Source: Streptomyces cynarae
GTDB taxonomy: Bacteria; Actinomycetota; Actinomycetes; Streptomycetales; Streptomycetaceae
Assembly (NCBI RefSeq): GCF_025642135.1
Contig: NZ_CP106793.1
Span: 8,524,001-8,588,000 of the forward strand
DNA: 64,000 nucleotides
Reading direction: 5' to 3'
Shown: piece by piece, positions 41,295 to 49,830 of the stretch
How the letters are laid out: the number at the start of each line of letters is the position of its first letter
Numbering within the stretch: the first letter of the stretch is position 1
Notes under the pieces: generated by a model
Databases searched by the model: none
Seen by the model: the letters and a program-made list of their open reading frames with translations, nothing else
What the model was told of the DNA's origin: nothing
Made by a program: the position numbers and the translations under genes

Positions 41295-42818
41295 TCAGTC
41301 CCCGACTTCGGCCGGCTTCACGGAATCGCGGTCGGCCTCGGTGAGCGGGAACTCTGCACGCAGGGTGGTGCCCACTCCGTGCGGACTCTCCACAGAGATC
41401 CTGCCGCCGAGCGCCTCCACACGGTCCTTGAGGCCGACCAGACCGGTGCCGCGGACGAAATCGGCACCGCCGACGCCGTCGTCGTGGACGCACAGGCCCA
41501 GCACCCCGTCGGCGGCCTCGATCACGACCCTCACGGCCGAGGCCTGCGCATGCTTGGCGGCATTGGTCAGTGCCTCGCAGACGACGTAGTACGCACTGAC
41601 CTGGATCCGCATGGGAATCCTGGTCTCCGTGTGCACCACGAGATCGACCGGCAGGGAGGAGCGCCGAGCGAGCGCCTTGAGCGCGGGAGCGAGGCCTCCC
41701 CTGGCAAGGACCGAGGGGTGGATGCCGCGCGCCATCTCGCGCAGCTCGTCCAGCGCTTCGGTCAGCTCGGTGGTGACGTGGCCCAGTCTTGTTCGAAGTT
41801 CGTCCAACTCGGGCGGCACCTTCGTCTGAGCCGCGCCCAGGAGCAGCACGACCGAGACGAGCCGTTGCTGGACGCCGTCGTGGAGGTCGCGCTCGATGCG
41901 CCGACGGGTCTCGTCGGCCGCGTTGACGATGCGGGCGCGTGAGGCGGTCAGCTCGGCGCGGGCTTCGGCGTTCTCGACGGCGGTGGCGACGAGCTCTGTG
42001 AACCTGGTGATCTGCAACTCCGTGTTCGCCGGGAAGGGCTCCTCGCTCCTCCTCGACGCGGCGATCACGCCCCACAGTCGCCCGGCGACCTTGATCGGGC
42101 AGCCGACCGACGAGCGGATACCCACCGCACGCGCCTCCTGCGCGATCGCGCCTGGTGCGTCCGCGAAGTTCCTGATCCGGGCCGCACCGCCGGTGTGCCG
42201 GACCTCGCGGGCGATGCTCAGCCCGTTCAGGTCGAAGCGCGTGCCGACGGTCAGGGGGTCCGGCCCCCTCGTCCGGCTCCAGGCGGCGACGCCGGTGACC
42301 GTGCCGTCCGTCTCGTAGCGTTCCATACGGGCGAGATCGGCACCGCAGAGGAGGCCGACCTCGCGGGTCACGGCCTCGAAGACCGCCGAAGCCGGAGCCG
42401 ACCGGGCGACCAGTGTCGCGACTTGGCGCAACGCGGACTGCTCCTCCGTCAAGCGCGCCGACGCCAGTGCCGCCCGCCGTAGCCGGGCCGCCAGCTCTCC
42501 CACTACGGCGGCCGTGAGGAGGAAGACCCCCAACGCCACGCCGCTCTCGGAATCCGCGATCTCGAACGAGTGGAACGGGGGGACGAACAGGTACGCGTAG
42601 GCCAGCACGCTCAGCACCGACGTGAGCAGTGCCAGCCATGTACCCCACACCACGGCGACGGGGAGGACCGCGAGCAGGTAGAGCACCAGGAGGTGCAGCG
42701 GCGCGATGTGCCGCCCGAGGAGTGCGATGATGCCGGTTGTCGCAGCCACCATCGCGAGGCTGGCGAGCAGACCGTTCAACCACCGCCGAGTCGGCAAACG
42801 CACCCGGCGCCGAGCCAT
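41295..42818 (-). CDS. Sensor histidine kinase (DUF4118-GAF-HisKA_3-HATPase)
   Basis: A 507-residue membrane kinase. Residues 15-120 contain four helices of the DUF4118 type seen in KdpD. A GAF domain follows (about 145-290: VATLVARSAPASAVFEAVTREVGLLCGADLARMERYE). The dimerization region carries the phosphoacceptor His313 in IERDLHDGVQQRLVS, and the ATPase domain contains CEALTNAAKHA and DDGVGGADFVRGTGLVGLKDRVEALGG. ATG 42818 follows AAGGAAG. HisKA_3 kinases partner NarL regulators, here probably the one at 40100. The signal could be a small ligand or redox at the GAF domain. Confidence 0.93.
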   Translation of the reverse strand: MARRRVRLPTRRWLNGLLASLAMVAATTGIIALLGRHIAPLHLLVLYLLAVLPVAVVWGTWLALLTSVLSVLAYAYLFVPPFHSFEIADSESGVALGVFLLTAAVVGELAARLRRAALASARLTEEQSALRQVATLVARSAPASAVFEAVTREVGLLCGADLARMERYETDGTVTGVAAWSRTRGPDPLTVGTRFDLNGLSIAREVRHTGGAARIRNFADAPGAIAQEARAVGIRSSVGCPIKVAGRLWGVIAASRRSEEPFPANTELQITRFTELVATAVENAEARAELTASRARIVNAADETRRRIERDLHDGVQQRLVSVVLLLGAAQTKVPPELDELRTRLGHVTTELTEALDELREMARGIHPSVLARGGLAPALKALARRSSLPVDLVVHTETRIPMRIQVSAYYVVCEALTNAAKHAQASAVRVVIEAADGVLGLCVHDDGVGGADFVRGTGLVGLKDRVEALGGRISVESPHGVGTTLRAEFPLTEADRDSVKPAEVGD

Positions 42819-43152
42819 AGCGTCGCTTCCTTGGTCGAACCTGACGGACACCGTTAACCAAAGTGTGACATATTGCCCCGCCGGGCGTAGGTGTCGATCT
42901 TGGGCATGCCCGTCCTGACCTGCGACTGACCGCCCGCTCGCCCGCTCGCCCGCTCGGCCGCTCGGCCGCCCGGCCGTCCGAAGTCACTCGCTCGGGCGTG
43001 GTGGTGAGCACACCCGTCGGCGCGGCCGCACGTGACGCCGGCCGGCCACGGGAGCGCTGCAGTACGGCCTGCCGCCGGGCGAGTCCACCGCTGCCCGTGG
43101 CGAGCCTGCGAAGGCCTCGCACCGTGTCGCTGTCCGGCCATGGACGGTGCGG
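42819..43152. other. Intergenic region with 8-bp repeats
   Basis: The 334 bases between the kinase start and the stop of the CdsA-like gene hold the kinase promoter region and an array of 8-bp repeats at 42931-42978. I see no credible small gene. Confidence 0.5.
42931..42978. repeat. Six 8-bp tandem units (CGCCCGCT/CGGCCGCT)
   Basis: Three exact CGCCCGCT units (42931-42954) are followed by CGGCCGCT, CGGCCGCC and CGGCCGTC (42955-42978). It lies in the gap upstream of the histidine kinase. Confidence 0.8.
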
Positions 43153-43956
43153 TCAGCCCAGGACGAGCAGGACGGCCAGCGCGATGAGCAGCGAGTCGAT
43201 GCGGTCCAGCAGACCGCCGGAGCCGGGTAGCCAACGGCCGGCGTCCTTTGCCTGTGCACCTCTTTTGACCATGGACTCGAGAAGGTCGCCCACCGGGCCA
43301 CCGACCGTCACAGCAACTGCCATCGGCCAGCTCAGCGTGGACAGCACGGCGAGCGCGCCGAGGCCGGCCGCGGACCCGGTCAGCGTCCCGCTCCACCTTT
43401 TGGCAGGCGACAGCGGTGACAACCGCGGCCCGCCCAGTCCTCGACCGGCGAAGTACGCCACGATGTCGGCGATCGAGACCGCGACGAACAACGCGAGCGC
43501 GCTCGCCCCGAGCGGCACCAGCGCGGCCAGCACACTCAGCCAGGCCAGCCCGAGCAGGCCGGCGCAGAGCCGTCGCAGGCCGTGGTCGGCGTCACCGGCC
43601 AGCAGTGGCCCTGCGGCCACTGCGAGAGCCCCGATCGCGACCACCCGGAGAACCTGTCCGGGCGCCAGCCAAGCGGCCGTCACCACGCCTGTGACCGCCG
43701 CGCCCAGTACCACCCGGTCTGCCCGGCCCAGCCGCATCAGCCCGCCGAACTCCGTCACCGCGATCAGCCCGACCGCGACGGCGACGGCCGCGGCGCCCGG
43801 TCGGCCCAGCCAGAACGCACAGGTGACCAGGGGCACCCCGGCCGCCCATGCGCACCACCGGACCATCAGCTCACGCCGCCGGGACGCGACCACCGCGATG
43901 CCGCCCAGCGCCAGCGCCCCACCGAGGTAGGGCGCCAGGGACGCGACGGTGATCAC
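43153..43956 (-). CDS. CdsA-like phosphatidate cytidylyltransferase
   Basis: A 267-residue membrane enzyme with about seven hydrophobic helices. The C-terminus shows the CDP-diacylglycerol synthase signature: SPAKRWSGTLTGSAAG, then GDLLESMVKRGAQAKDAGRW, then LPGSGGLLDRIDSLL, with the expected acidic and basic residues. GTG 43956 overlaps the stop of the upstream fusion gene by four bases (GTGA), so the two are translated together. Length and coupling to an aminotransferase make this a dedicated paralogue and not the housekeeping enzyme. It probably activates a lipid phosphate with CTP in a special lipid pathway. Confidence 0.85.
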   Translation of the reverse strand: MITVASLAPYLGGALALGGIAVVASRRRELMVRWCAWAAGVPLVTCAFWLGRPGAAAVAVAVGLIAVTEFGGLMRLGRADRVVLGAAVTGVVTAAWLAPGQVLRVVAIGALAVAAGPLLAGDADHGLRRLCAGLLGLAWLSVLAALVPLGASALALFVAVSIADIVAYFAGRGLGGPRLSPLSPAKRWSGTLTGSAAGLGALAVLSTLSWPMAVAVTVGGPVGDLLESMVKRGAQAKDAGRWLPGSGGLLDRIDSLLIALAVLLVLG

Positions 43957-45731
43957 CGAGCGGATCCGGTGGCGGCAGCGCCCGGAGGCATCGCAGCGAG
44001 CGAGGCCGGACCCGGCCGCAGAACCTGCAAGGCCGCCTGGCACGCGGCCACGATGCGCGCGTTCTCGGCGGTGTCCCTGACCGCGATGCGCACGGTGCGT
44101 CCCTGGTACTCCGGCGACAACGGCGACAGGTCACGCAGGTATACGTCGTGACGGCGGCACTCGTCGACGAGTCGAGCGGCGCTCGGCCCGTCGGGCGGCA
44201 GAGTCACCGTGAGGAAGTTCGCCACGGCCTCCTCGACCACCACGGCCTCGTCCAGCCCGGCCAGGGCGGCGGCCAGTTCCCGGCGCAGCGCGTGGGTGCG
44301 CAGCCAGCAGTCGCTGTAGTACGCCGGGTCGCGCAAGGCCGCCACCGCGGCCAGCTGTGCCGGGAGGCTGACCTGCCAGGGTGGCGTCCATCGGCGCAGC
44401 TGCGCCGCGGTGATCGGCTCGGCAACCAGGTACGCGGCCCGCGCACCGGACAGCGCGTACATCTTGGACAACGAGCTGCAGACCACCACCCGCGGGTCCG
44501 TCGCGGCGAGGCCGGCGAGCGATTCGGTAAGACCGGCATAGCCCAGGTACGCCTCGTCGATCCACCAGCGGGTTCGGCCCGGTGCGGCGGCGATCAGCGA
44601 GCGCAGCTCTGCTGCCGGCGCGTGGCGTCCCGTCGGATTGTTCGGGTTGACCACCACCACGAGGTCGTATCGGCCGGCCTCGACGGCAGCGGACAGCCGG
44701 GCCGGATCCATCCGCCAGCCGTCTTCGCGACGCAACCGGAACCGGTCCACCCGGCATCCGATCACCCTCTCCGCGACATGCGCGTACTCGCCGTAGCTCG
44801 GATCCGTGAGAAGCACCCTGCTTCCCGCGGTCAGCCACTGGCCGAACGCCCTGTAGATCAAGTCGGACGAACCGGCGCCGACCGCGAGCGTCTGAGCCGG
44901 CAGCGCCCGAGCCGCGGCGATCTCCGCCAGCAGGCCCTCGGCGCCGGATGGCGGCGAAGTCCGGGCGGCCCAGGCCGGATCCTCCGCGAGCACCGCCCGC
45001 ACCCCCGGTGCCGGCGGAAACCAGGCGTCCAGTACGTCGGCCGCGACCACCTGGTGCCGCCGGTGCAGCGTGCGGAAGTCCGTGCCGATGGCGGTGAACG
45101 AGGCGCCGCCGTGTTCGCAGCCGTCCGGCCGAGGTGCGAACGGCATGTCCAGCTGCCAGTCCACTGCGGACCGCAGACGCTCCAGGAGGGCGCGGTAACG
45201 GTCCGTCGTGACCTTCGTCAGCTCGGCCACGCTGCCGGTCAGCACCTCGAACGTCAACGCACCGCTGCGCACCGTACGGCCGACCGGGCGCAGGCCGGTG
45301 GCCAGGTACATGGTGAGCAGCTCGGTGCGCCCCATCGCCACCACCCGGCGACCGCCCCGGGCGGCGATCCAGCGCAGCGCCGCGTACATCAGCAGCGGCG
45401 CCGCTGCGCCGGCCCGCCAGCGCGGCTCGACGGTGAGGATGCGCACCTCGAACAGATCGCTCTCACTCAGCAGCGGCAGCTCGTCGCGGGTCAGGTACTT
45501 GTCCAGCGCGTACCGCCCCGACCAGGGCGGAGTCAGGCTGACGAAGCCGATACGGGCTGCTCCTCGCGCCGCGACCAGGTAGACGTTGTCACCGTCCAGT
45601 CCGTCGCGGAGCCGCCCGGCCGGATTCGGCTCATGCTGGCCCAACTCCTGTGCATACACTCGGTGACGCAGTTCATGGATCCACTCGAGATCCTCCGGAG
45701 TAGCAACACGCAGCTGCAGGTCACGGCCCAT
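43953..45731 (-). CDS. GNAT-aminotransferase fusion (HisC/CobC-like PLP enzyme)
   Basis: A 592-residue two-domain protein. The N-terminal about 190 residues are acetyltransferase/autoinducer-synthase-like (LRVATPEDLEWIHELRHRVYAQELGQHEP, then DLFEVRILTVEPRWRAGAAAPLLMYAAL). The C-terminal about 370 residues are a fold-type I PLP enzyme of the histidinol-phosphate aminotransferase type: VGAGSSDLIYRAF, VVVVNPNNPTGRH, WWIDEAYLGYAG, and the PLP lysine in VCSSLSKMYALSGARAAYLV. ATG 45731 follows GAGAGGTGCCC. It is coupled to the CdsA-like gene by a four-base overlap. It may make an amino-alcohol or amino-acid phosphate head group; this is inference. Confidence 0.88.
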   Translation of the reverse strand: MGRDLQLRVATPEDLEWIHELRHRVYAQELGQHEPNPAGRLRDGLDGDNVYLVAARGAARIGFVSLTPPWSGRYALDKYLTRDELPLLSESDLFEVRILTVEPRWRAGAAAPLLMYAALRWIAARGGRRVVAMGRTELLTMYLATGLRPVGRTVRSGALTFEVLTGSVAELTKVTTDRYRALLERLRSAVDWQLDMPFAPRPDGCEHGGASFTAIGTDFRTLHRRHQVVAADVLDAWFPPAPGVRAVLAEDPAWAARTSPPSGAEGLLAEIAAARALPAQTLAVGAGSSDLIYRAFGQWLTAGSRVLLTDPSYGEYAHVAERVIGCRVDRFRLRREDGWRMDPARLSAAVEAGRYDLVVVVNPNNPTGRHAPAAELRSLIAAAPGRTRWWIDEAYLGYAGLTESLAGLAATDPRVVVCSSLSKMYALSGARAAYLVAEPITAAQLRRWTPPWQVSLPAQLAAVAALRDPAYYSDCWLRTHALRRELAAALAGLDEAVVVEEAVANFLTVTLPPDGPSAARLVDECRRHDVYLRDLSPLSPEYQGRTVRIAVRDTAENARIVAACQAALQVLRPGPASLAAMPPGAAATGSAR

Positions 45732-46033
45732 GGGCACCTCTCTCGCGGGGGCACTCCATCGTGGGGAACACGGACCGTCCGCGTCAGGGGCCAAGTGACG
45801 CAATCAGCTGAGTACGCGTACTCAGGCGCAGGCGCGCCCCGCGTGCAGACGTACTCCACGCCCTCGGCCCGCTTCGGCGCCAAGACGCGAACGCAGATGT
45901 CGCGGCGCTCCGTCGGCCACTCGTCGCACGGACCATTCGGACGCCTGGTGGTGGCGCCGCACCCCACCGGTCCGCACGCTGGACGTGGACGCGCCGCCAT
46001 GCACTGCGTGGGGGCCGGACTCCGGGAGGACCT
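45732..46033. other. Divergent promoter region with 18-bp palindrome
   Basis: The 302 bases between the divergent fusion gene and the flavodoxin-like gene contain the palindrome at 45808-45825. I see no small gene with a good start. The right half is GC-rich and featureless up to the GGGAGGACCT ribosome site. Confidence 0.5.
45808..45825. promoter_or_regulatory. Perfect palindrome CTGAGTACGCGTACTCAG
   Basis: An 18-bp perfect palindrome lies 77 bp upstream of the GNAT-aminotransferase start and about 210 bp from the divergent flavodoxin-like gene. Its length and symmetry suit a TetR- or similar dimeric regulator. No regulator gene is adjacent. Confidence 0.6.
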
Positions 46034-46771
46034 GTGACCGCTTCTTCGCCCGCCACCGACGCACCGCCCGCCCGCTACGACGATCTGCGGGCCCTGGTGA
46101 TCAACTGCACCCTCAAGCGGTCGCCGGAACCCAGCAACACCCAGGGGCTCATCGACCGCAGCACCGCCATCATGGAAGCACAGGGAGTGCAGACCGATGT
46201 GGTACGGGCCATCGATCACGACATCGCCACCGGCGTGTGGCCCGACATGACCGAGCACGGCTGGGAGACGGACGCCTGGCCCGACCTTTATCAGCGGGTC
46301 CTCGCAGCCGACATCCTCATACTGGCCGGTCCCATCTGGCTGGGTGACAACAGCTCCGTGATGAAGCAGGTGATCGAACGCCTTTACGCATGCTCCAGTT
46401 TGCTCAACGAAGCCGGCCAGTACGCCTACTACGGGCGCGTCGGCGGCTGCCTGATCACCGGCAATGAGGACGGCGTCAAGCACTGCGCCATGAACGTCCT
46501 CTACAGCCTGCAGCACCTGGGCTACACCATCCCTCCCCAGGCTGACGCCGGCTGGATCGGCGAGGCGGGCCCCGGCCCCTCCTACCTCGATCCCGGCTCG
46601 GGCGGTCCGGAGAACGACTTCACCAACCGCAACACGACCTTCATGACCTGGAACCTGCTGCACCTGGCGCGGGCGCTGAAGGACCTCGGCGGCATCCCCG
46701 CCTATGGCAACCAGCGCACCGCCTGGGACGCGGGCTGCCGCCGCGACTACGAAAACCCCGAGCACCGGTAG
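46034..46771 (+). CDS. Flavodoxin-like NADPH-dependent FMN reductase
   Basis: A 245-residue flavodoxin-fold protein. LRALVINCTLKRSPEPSNTQGLID forms the FMN phosphate loop, ILILAGPIWLGDNSSVMKQVIERLY the isoalloxazine-side motif, and GGCLITGNEDGVKHCAMNVLYSLQHLGYTIPP is typical of the NAD(P)H-dependent oxidoreductase group. GTG 46034 follows GGGAGGACCT closely. It is monocistronic. The physiological substrate (quinone, metal or other) is unknown. Confidence 0.88.
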   Translation: MTASSPATDAPPARYDDLRALVINCTLKRSPEPSNTQGLIDRSTAIMEAQGVQTDVVRAIDHDIATGVWPDMTEHGWETDAWPDLYQRVLAADILILAGPIWLGDNSSVMKQVIERLYACSSLLNEAGQYAYYGRVGGCLITGNEDGVKHCAMNVLYSLQHLGYTIPPQADAGWIGEAGPGPSYLDPGSGGPENDFTNRNTTFMTWNLLHLARALKDLGGIPAYGNQRTAWDAGCRRDYENPEHR

Positions 46772-46920
46772 GGCCCTCCTGAACGGGCCGGCGGCCCGTT
46801 CAGGCCGGCATCAAGGTGGCCGACCGGCCGCGCGCACGGTTGTTGACGCCCGGCGATGGGGGGGGTAGGGGCCGAAGTCGTCGGCCGACTGCTGAGGGAG
46901 AACAGGAAGGAGCACGGGCG

Positions 46921-48141
46921 GTGAGTGAGCGCGCCGGCGGCCCGTCGGGCGGCAGGGTTCCGGTCGGGCCCTGGCTGCGGACGATGGTCCGGCGGGACCC
47001 GGCGGAAGTGCACCGCGTCGCGACACCGCTGGAGCTGTTGTTCGATCTCTGTTTCGTGGTGGCCGTCGCGCAGGCCGGTGCCAGGCTGGTGCACGCCGTG
47101 GCGGCGGGCCATGCCGGGCAGGGTGTGGCCGGCTACGCCATGATCTTCTTTGCCGTCTGGTGGGCCTGGATGAACTTCACCTGGTTCGCCTCCGCGTACG
47201 ACACGGACGACGTGCCCTATCGGCTCACCACGTTGGTGCAGATCGCGGGCGTCCTCATCCTGGCTGCCGGGGTGCCGCGCGCCTTCGACCGCACGGACTA
47301 CTCCATCGTCGTGGTCGGCTACGTGGTGATGCGGCTGGCCCTGACGACTCAGTGGGTCAGAGCGGCCCGCAGTGAGCGGGGCGACGCCCGAATCACCGCT
47401 CTGCGGTACGCCGTCGGTGTCGTCGTGGTGCAGATCGGCTGGGTGGCGTTCGGGTTCCTGCCGCACACGGACGTGAAGGTCTGGGTGTTCGTCGTCCTCG
47501 CGGCCGCGGAACTCGCCGTGCCCGTGGTGGCCGAACGTCACAGGCCCACTCCCTGGCATCCCCACCACATCGCCGAGCGCTACGGACTGTTCACCCTGAT
47601 CGTCCTGGGCGAGACGGTCGCCGCCGCGACGGTGGCCGTGCAGAGGGCTCTGGACAGAAGCGGTTCGACGCAGCTGCTTCCGATGGCCGCGGGGGGCCTG
47701 CTGATCGTGTTCGCCGCCTACTGGATCTACTTCGTCGTGCCCATCCACGAGCACCTGCGGACGGGCAGACGTGCATTCCTGTGGGGATACGGGCACTACC
47801 TGGTCTTCTCCACGGCCGCCGCCATCGGCGCCGGGCTCGAAGTGGCGATCGAGCAGGTGGTCGGCCAGGCCCACGTCGGCGCCACGAGCGCCGCCGCCTC
47901 GGTCACCGTTCCGACGGCCGGATTCGTCTTCTTCACCTGGCTCCTGCACGCTCGCCACGTCAAGCCGTCACTGCGGCAGCAGGCTGTCCTGCCGCTGACC
48001 GCGGTCGCGATCCTGGCCTGCACGTTCGCGGGCTCATGGGCGGTGCTGCTCGCCGGATTCGTCGCGGCACTCAGCGTGGCCGTCTCCTTGATCCAGCACC
48101 ACCGCATCACCCCGGCATCAGATGCCGCAGCCATTCCCTGA
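46921..48141 (+). CDS. Low-temperature-requirement A (LtrA)-like membrane protein
   Basis: A 406-residue protein of about eleven helices. The family signature PLELLFDLCFVVAVAQ appears near residue 40, followed by WWAWMNFTWFASAYDTDDVPYRLTTLVQI and ERYGLFTLIVLGETV. GTG 46921 is preceded by GGAAGGAG. LtrA proteins are widespread in actinobacteria; their transport or enzymatic role is not firmly known, despite the name given from Listeria growth at low temperature. The gene converges with an araC-type gene and is not in an operon. Confidence 0.92.
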   Translation: MSERAGGPSGGRVPVGPWLRTMVRRDPAEVHRVATPLELLFDLCFVVAVAQAGARLVHAVAAGHAGQGVAGYAMIFFAVWWAWMNFTWFASAYDTDDVPYRLTTLVQIAGVLILAAGVPRAFDRTDYSIVVVGYVVMRLALTTQWVRAARSERGDARITALRYAVGVVVVQIGWVAFGFLPHTDVKVWVFVVLAAAELAVPVVAERHRPTPWHPHHIAERYGLFTLIVLGETVAAATVAVQRALDRSGSTQLLPMAAGGLLIVFAAYWIYFVVPIHEHLRTGRRAFLWGYGHYLVFSTAAAIGAGLEVAIEQVVGQAHVGATSAAASVTVPTAGFVFFTWLLHARHVKPSLRQQAVLPLTAVAILACTFAGSWAVLLAGFVAALSVAVSLIQHHRITPASDAAAIP

Positions 48142-48176
48142 GCTTGCTGGGAGTGGCGCGGGTGCCGGAGGAAGCG

Positions 48177-48947
48177 TCAGGCGTCGAATCCTCGTAGGGC
48201 ACGCGGTGAGGCTCCGAACTCGCGTCGGCACGCCTTGTTGAACGCTTGGAGGTCGGGGATGCCGACGGAGGCGGCGACCGCGGAGATGGAGAGAGTCGAA
48301 GCGCGCAGCAGGTGGTGGGCGCGGTCGAGTCTCCGGCTGCGGATGTAGCCGACGACCGTGTCGCCGATCGCGGCGCGGAACAGCCGTGTCAGGTGGTTGT
48401 GCGAGACCCCCGCGGCCCGTGCGACATCCGGCACGGTGAGCGGCGTGGCCAGGTGTGACTCGATGTAGGCGATGGCCGTGCTGACCGCCGGGTGCGGACC
48501 GGGCCGCTCGGCGGTCGGAGCCAGGTGGGCGATGCGCCACAGCGCGGTCCAGATCTCGGCTCTGGTGCGCTGCGGATCGCGGGGCAGGGCGGTGACCGCC
48601 TTCTGCAACAGCGAGTCCAGGACGGGGAGTTCGGGGCCGGCGTCCTGGACGACGGGCACGGTGCGGGAAGGTCCGGCGGCCACGATGCGCAGATGTGCGT
48701 AAAGATGCTCGGAACGGCCCTGGTAGCGGTAGCGGACCGTGACGCCGGGCGGTACGAGACTCACGCGGCCGGGCCGGATCACGTGCGGGGTGCCGTCGAC
48801 GTCGAGTTCGGCGTCGTACCGGTAAAGGTGCAGCTGCCACAGCTCAGGGAGCCGGAAGACGTCGGTACGGCTCACGACACCATGGACGCCGACGCCGGCG
48901 TTCGCCACGAGGGGCGGTTCACCGAGCTGGAGCTCCGTCTCGAACAT
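48177..48947 (-). CDS. AraC-family regulator with cupin-type sensor
   Basis: A 256-residue regulator. Residues 15-110 look like a cupin sensor (RPGRVSLVPPGVTVRYRYQGRSEHLYAHLRI). Residues 155-252 are the AraC DNA-binding domain with two HTHs (LTVPDVARAAGVSHNHLTRLFRAAIGDTVVGYIRSRRLDRAHHLL, then AVAASVGIPDLQAFNKACRREFGASPRAL). It is divergent from the PhyH dioxygenase gene with only 70 bp between, so it very probably controls that operon. The ligand is unknown. Confidence 0.92.
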   Translation of the reverse strand: MFETELQLGEPPLVANAGVGVHGVVSRTDVFRLPELWQLHLYRYDAELDVDGTPHVIRPGRVSLVPPGVTVRYRYQGRSEHLYAHLRIVAAGPSRTVPVVQDAGPELPVLDSLLQKAVTALPRDPQRTRAEIWTALWRIAHLAPTAERPGPHPAVSTAIAYIESHLATPLTVPDVARAAGVSHNHLTRLFRAAIGDTVVGYIRSRRLDRAHHLLRASTLSISAVAASVGIPDLQAFNKACRREFGASPRALRGFDA

Positions 48948-49017
48948 GATGAAAAGCTACCAGTAGTGGTGAACCGCACCCACGCGCCGAGCGGCGTTTG
49001 CCGCCTACGGTGGCCGC

Positions 49018-49830
49018 ATGGCAGACATCCCATTGCTGAGCTCGGTCGAGATGGCCGGCTTCGTCGCACACGGCTCGTTGCGCCTCGACGCCGTCGTACC
49101 CCCGGACATGAACGAGGAGGGGATCGAGGTCCTGCGCAACGGCGTCCCCGGTGTGCCCTACGGCAGCAGCGTTCAGGACGCCTACCCGGACGGGTCGTTC
49201 GTCCGGCGCCTGATCGAACTTCCCGCGGTAGCAGGCGCGTTGTACTCTCTCGTCGGCCCGGGGCCGAGCGTGGACCACCACGCCGTGCACGTGCGCTACC
49301 CCCACGAGGGGCAGGCTCAGCCGCTCCACGGAGACGCGATCATCGATGTGCGCACGGACGCCTTCGACGTCCAGTTGATGTACTACCCGCAGGACGTGAC
49401 GCCCGACATGGGCGGCACCCTCAGTGTGCCCGGCAGTCATCTGCGGCGGACGAACGAGTCGGACACCGGCCGTTACCAGAACCTGCGCGGTCAATCCAGG
49501 CTCGTGTGTCCGGCCGGCACTGTGGTGTTTTTGCACCACGGGCTCTGGCACGGTGGGCGGCGCAACGACAGCGACGTGGAACGCTACATGTTCAAGATCC
49601 GTTTCAATCCGACGGTGCGGCAGCGGCGCCTGTGGGACACCTCCGATCTGCACGACCCACGTGTCGCCGAGAACCTCAGCGCCCACTTCCCCTGGTACGA
49701 GCACGCCACCGCACGCCTGGAGATCTACAACCGCGTCCTGCTGTGGCGCGCACTCACCGGGGACGACTCCTTCGACCTGGAGCACTGGGTGACCCGGGTC
49801 GCCAACCGCCCGCAGAAGGAGGTCGCGTGA
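49018..49830 (+). CDS. Phytanoyl-CoA dioxygenase (PhyH)-family oxygenase
   Basis: A 270-residue Fe(II)/2-oxoglutarate-type oxygenase. The metal triad is visible as HGD in QPLHGDAIIDV and the distal His in FLHHGLWHGGRRN. The 2-oxoglutarate-binding Arg is probably in the WHGGRRNDS or ERYMFKIRF segment. YYPQDVTPDMGGTLSVPGSHLRRTN is typical PhyH. ATG 49018 starts 70 bp from a divergent araC gene. The stop overlaps the start of a 103-residue partner. The substrate is unknown; PhyH enzymes hydroxylate many small molecules and natural products. Confidence 0.88.
   Translation: MADIPLLSSVEMAGFVAHGSLRLDAVVPPDMNEEGIEVLRNGVPGVPYGSSVQDAYPDGSFVRRLIELPAVAGALYSLVGPGPSVDHHAVHVRYPHEGQAQPLHGDAIIDVRTDAFDVQLMYYPQDVTPDMGGTLSVPGSHLRRTNESDTGRYQNLRGQSRLVCPAGTVVFLHHGLWHGGRRNDSDVERYMFKIRFNPTVRQRRLWDTSDLHDPRVAENLSAHFPWYEHATARLEIYNRVLLWRALTGDDSFDLEHWVTRVANRPQKEVA

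Noticed and set aside
48948..49017. Short inverted repeat TACCA-N4-TGGT between the araC and PhyH genes
   Set aside because: Arms of four to five bases are too short to claim an operator, although the position is suitable.
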